Origin: WHSM01 sp036375165
Lineage (GTDB): Bacteria; Actinomycetota; Actinomycetes; Mycobacteriales; Micromonosporaceae
Length of the DNA stretch: 64,000 bases
NCBI GenBank assembly: GCA_036375165.1
Contig: DASUSI010000001.1
Location: forward strand, 1-64,000
Direction of reading: 5' to 3'
The position numbers and the translations under genes were made by a program. Under the pieces are notes generated by a model. The model was not told where the DNA came from. It made no database searches and saw only the letters and a program-made list of their open reading frames with translations. Shown here piece by piece: positions 63,500 to 64,000 of this stretch. How positions within the stretch are numbered: position 1 is the stretch's first letter; each line of letters opens with the position of its first letter.

Positions 63500-64000
63500 T
63501 TACGGATCAACCCTCCGGATGGCGTGCCACGCGGCGAGCAACTCGGATTCCTCAGACTCGGTGAGTCCGGCGTTGACCGGATGCTCCCGGACCACCGCCC
63601 GCTCCCACGCGAGGGTGTCCCGTGCGGTCTGGGCGATGTCACGACAGCGCAACCCCGCCGCGTACGACGGGCCGCCGTCCCGGCTGGAATGCCCGGCGTA
63701 GCGCGGGCGTGGCAGCCACAGCGGCAGCGAGCGCCTCCCCATCCACGGCTGGACGTTCCGCTCGGTCAGGAATTCCTGCGACACCCACGTGAGATCGGGC
63801 CGCACCCCCACCCCGGCCGCCACCCGGTCCAGGAGCCGGCCGAACCCCATCGCCTCACCGACGCCGTCGTAGGTCCCGGTACGCCCCCTGGACGCGCTGT
63901 CCAGGAGCCACCCGGCGAGGTCACGGACGTCGATCACCTGCGTCGTGTCCTCCGGTGTCCCCGGAGCCAGCACCTCACCGCCCCGGGCCAGGCGCAGCGG
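63500..64000 (-). CDS. NAD-dependent epimerase/reductase-family protein (partial)
   Basis: 167 C-terminal residues; the 5' end lies beyond the window. VIDVRDLAGWLLDSASRGRT, then GTYDGVGEAMGFGRLLDRVA, resembles the C-terminal region of NAD-dependent epimerase/dehydratase proteins. The Rossmann N-terminus is not visible. TAA at 63500-63502. Confidence 0.65.
   Translation of the reverse strand, partial: PLRLARGGEVLAPGTPEDTTQVIDVRDLAGWLLDSASRGRTGTYDGVGEAMGFGRLLDRVAAGVGVRPDLTWVSQEFLTERNVQPWMGRRSLPLWLPRPRYAGHSSRDGGPSYAAGLRCRDIAQTARDTLAWERAVVREHPVNAGLTESEESELLAAWHAIRRVDP

Overview
The window is high-GC DNA with GTG starts, purine-rich ribosome binding sites and many ATGA/GTGA overlaps, as in an actinobacterium. 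The gene set (DUF3107, DUF3152, DUF397/DUF5753 remnants, MoeZ, AdnAB, biotin synthase auxiliary protein, GPGG small membrane protein) fits Micromonosporaceae best; the family is an inference. I found no rRNA, tRNA or CRISPR array.

Region 1 (1-14400) is accessory DNA. It holds a coupled four-gene cassette (PemK-like protein, sigma-region-4-like protein, XRE protein with a zinc-knuckle-like motif, ImmA/IrrE-type metallopeptidase with a Cys-rich tail). An inactivated IS701-family element lies exactly at the cassette's last stop codon, next to a decayed IS5-family element. Then come an aminoglycoside phosphotransferase-like gene, a Nudix hydrolase, an XRE/nucleotidyltransferase toxin-antitoxin pair with a perfect palindromic operator, two ribbon-helix-helix genes, a mini-GntR, a membrane protein truncated at a recombination junction, a MazEF pair, DUF397/DUF5753 remnants and an IS1634-like transposase remnant.

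Region 2 (14400-17960) is a biotin locus: bioF-bioD leftward, and bioB plus the biotin synthase auxiliary gene rightward. bioA is not present.

Region 3 (18124-25348) is the most interesting part. It is a one-directional seven-gene arsenic cluster: an ArsL-like radical SAM protein ending in RCCVKC, a FemAB/GNAT-like protein, a CobW-type GTPase, ArsM, an ArsP-type permease, an aquaglyceroporin and an LMW-phosphatase-type arsenate reductase. The gene content fits synthesis and export of an arsinothricin-type organoarsenical, with two accessory enzymes of unknown role. A perfect 9-bp inverted repeat lies upstream and a strong hairpin terminator downstream. No arsR gene is visible.

Region 4 (25350-64000) is mostly conserved chromosomal DNA: DEAD-box helicase, ferritin-like protein, DUF3107, TetR, an alpha/beta hydrolase, DUF3152, MoeZ, a PLP dehydratase, an alkyltransferase-like protein, gamma-glutamyltransferase, the AdnAB recombination helicase-nuclease, a coupled pair of adenylate-forming proteins (the second looks catalytically dead), two M16 peptidases, an SDR, an MMPL exporter with divergent TetR, a CDF metal exporter, transketolase, a metallophosphoesterase, an M50-like membrane peptidase and a NagZ-NamZ cell-wall recycling pair. 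A partial epimerase-like gene runs off the right edge.
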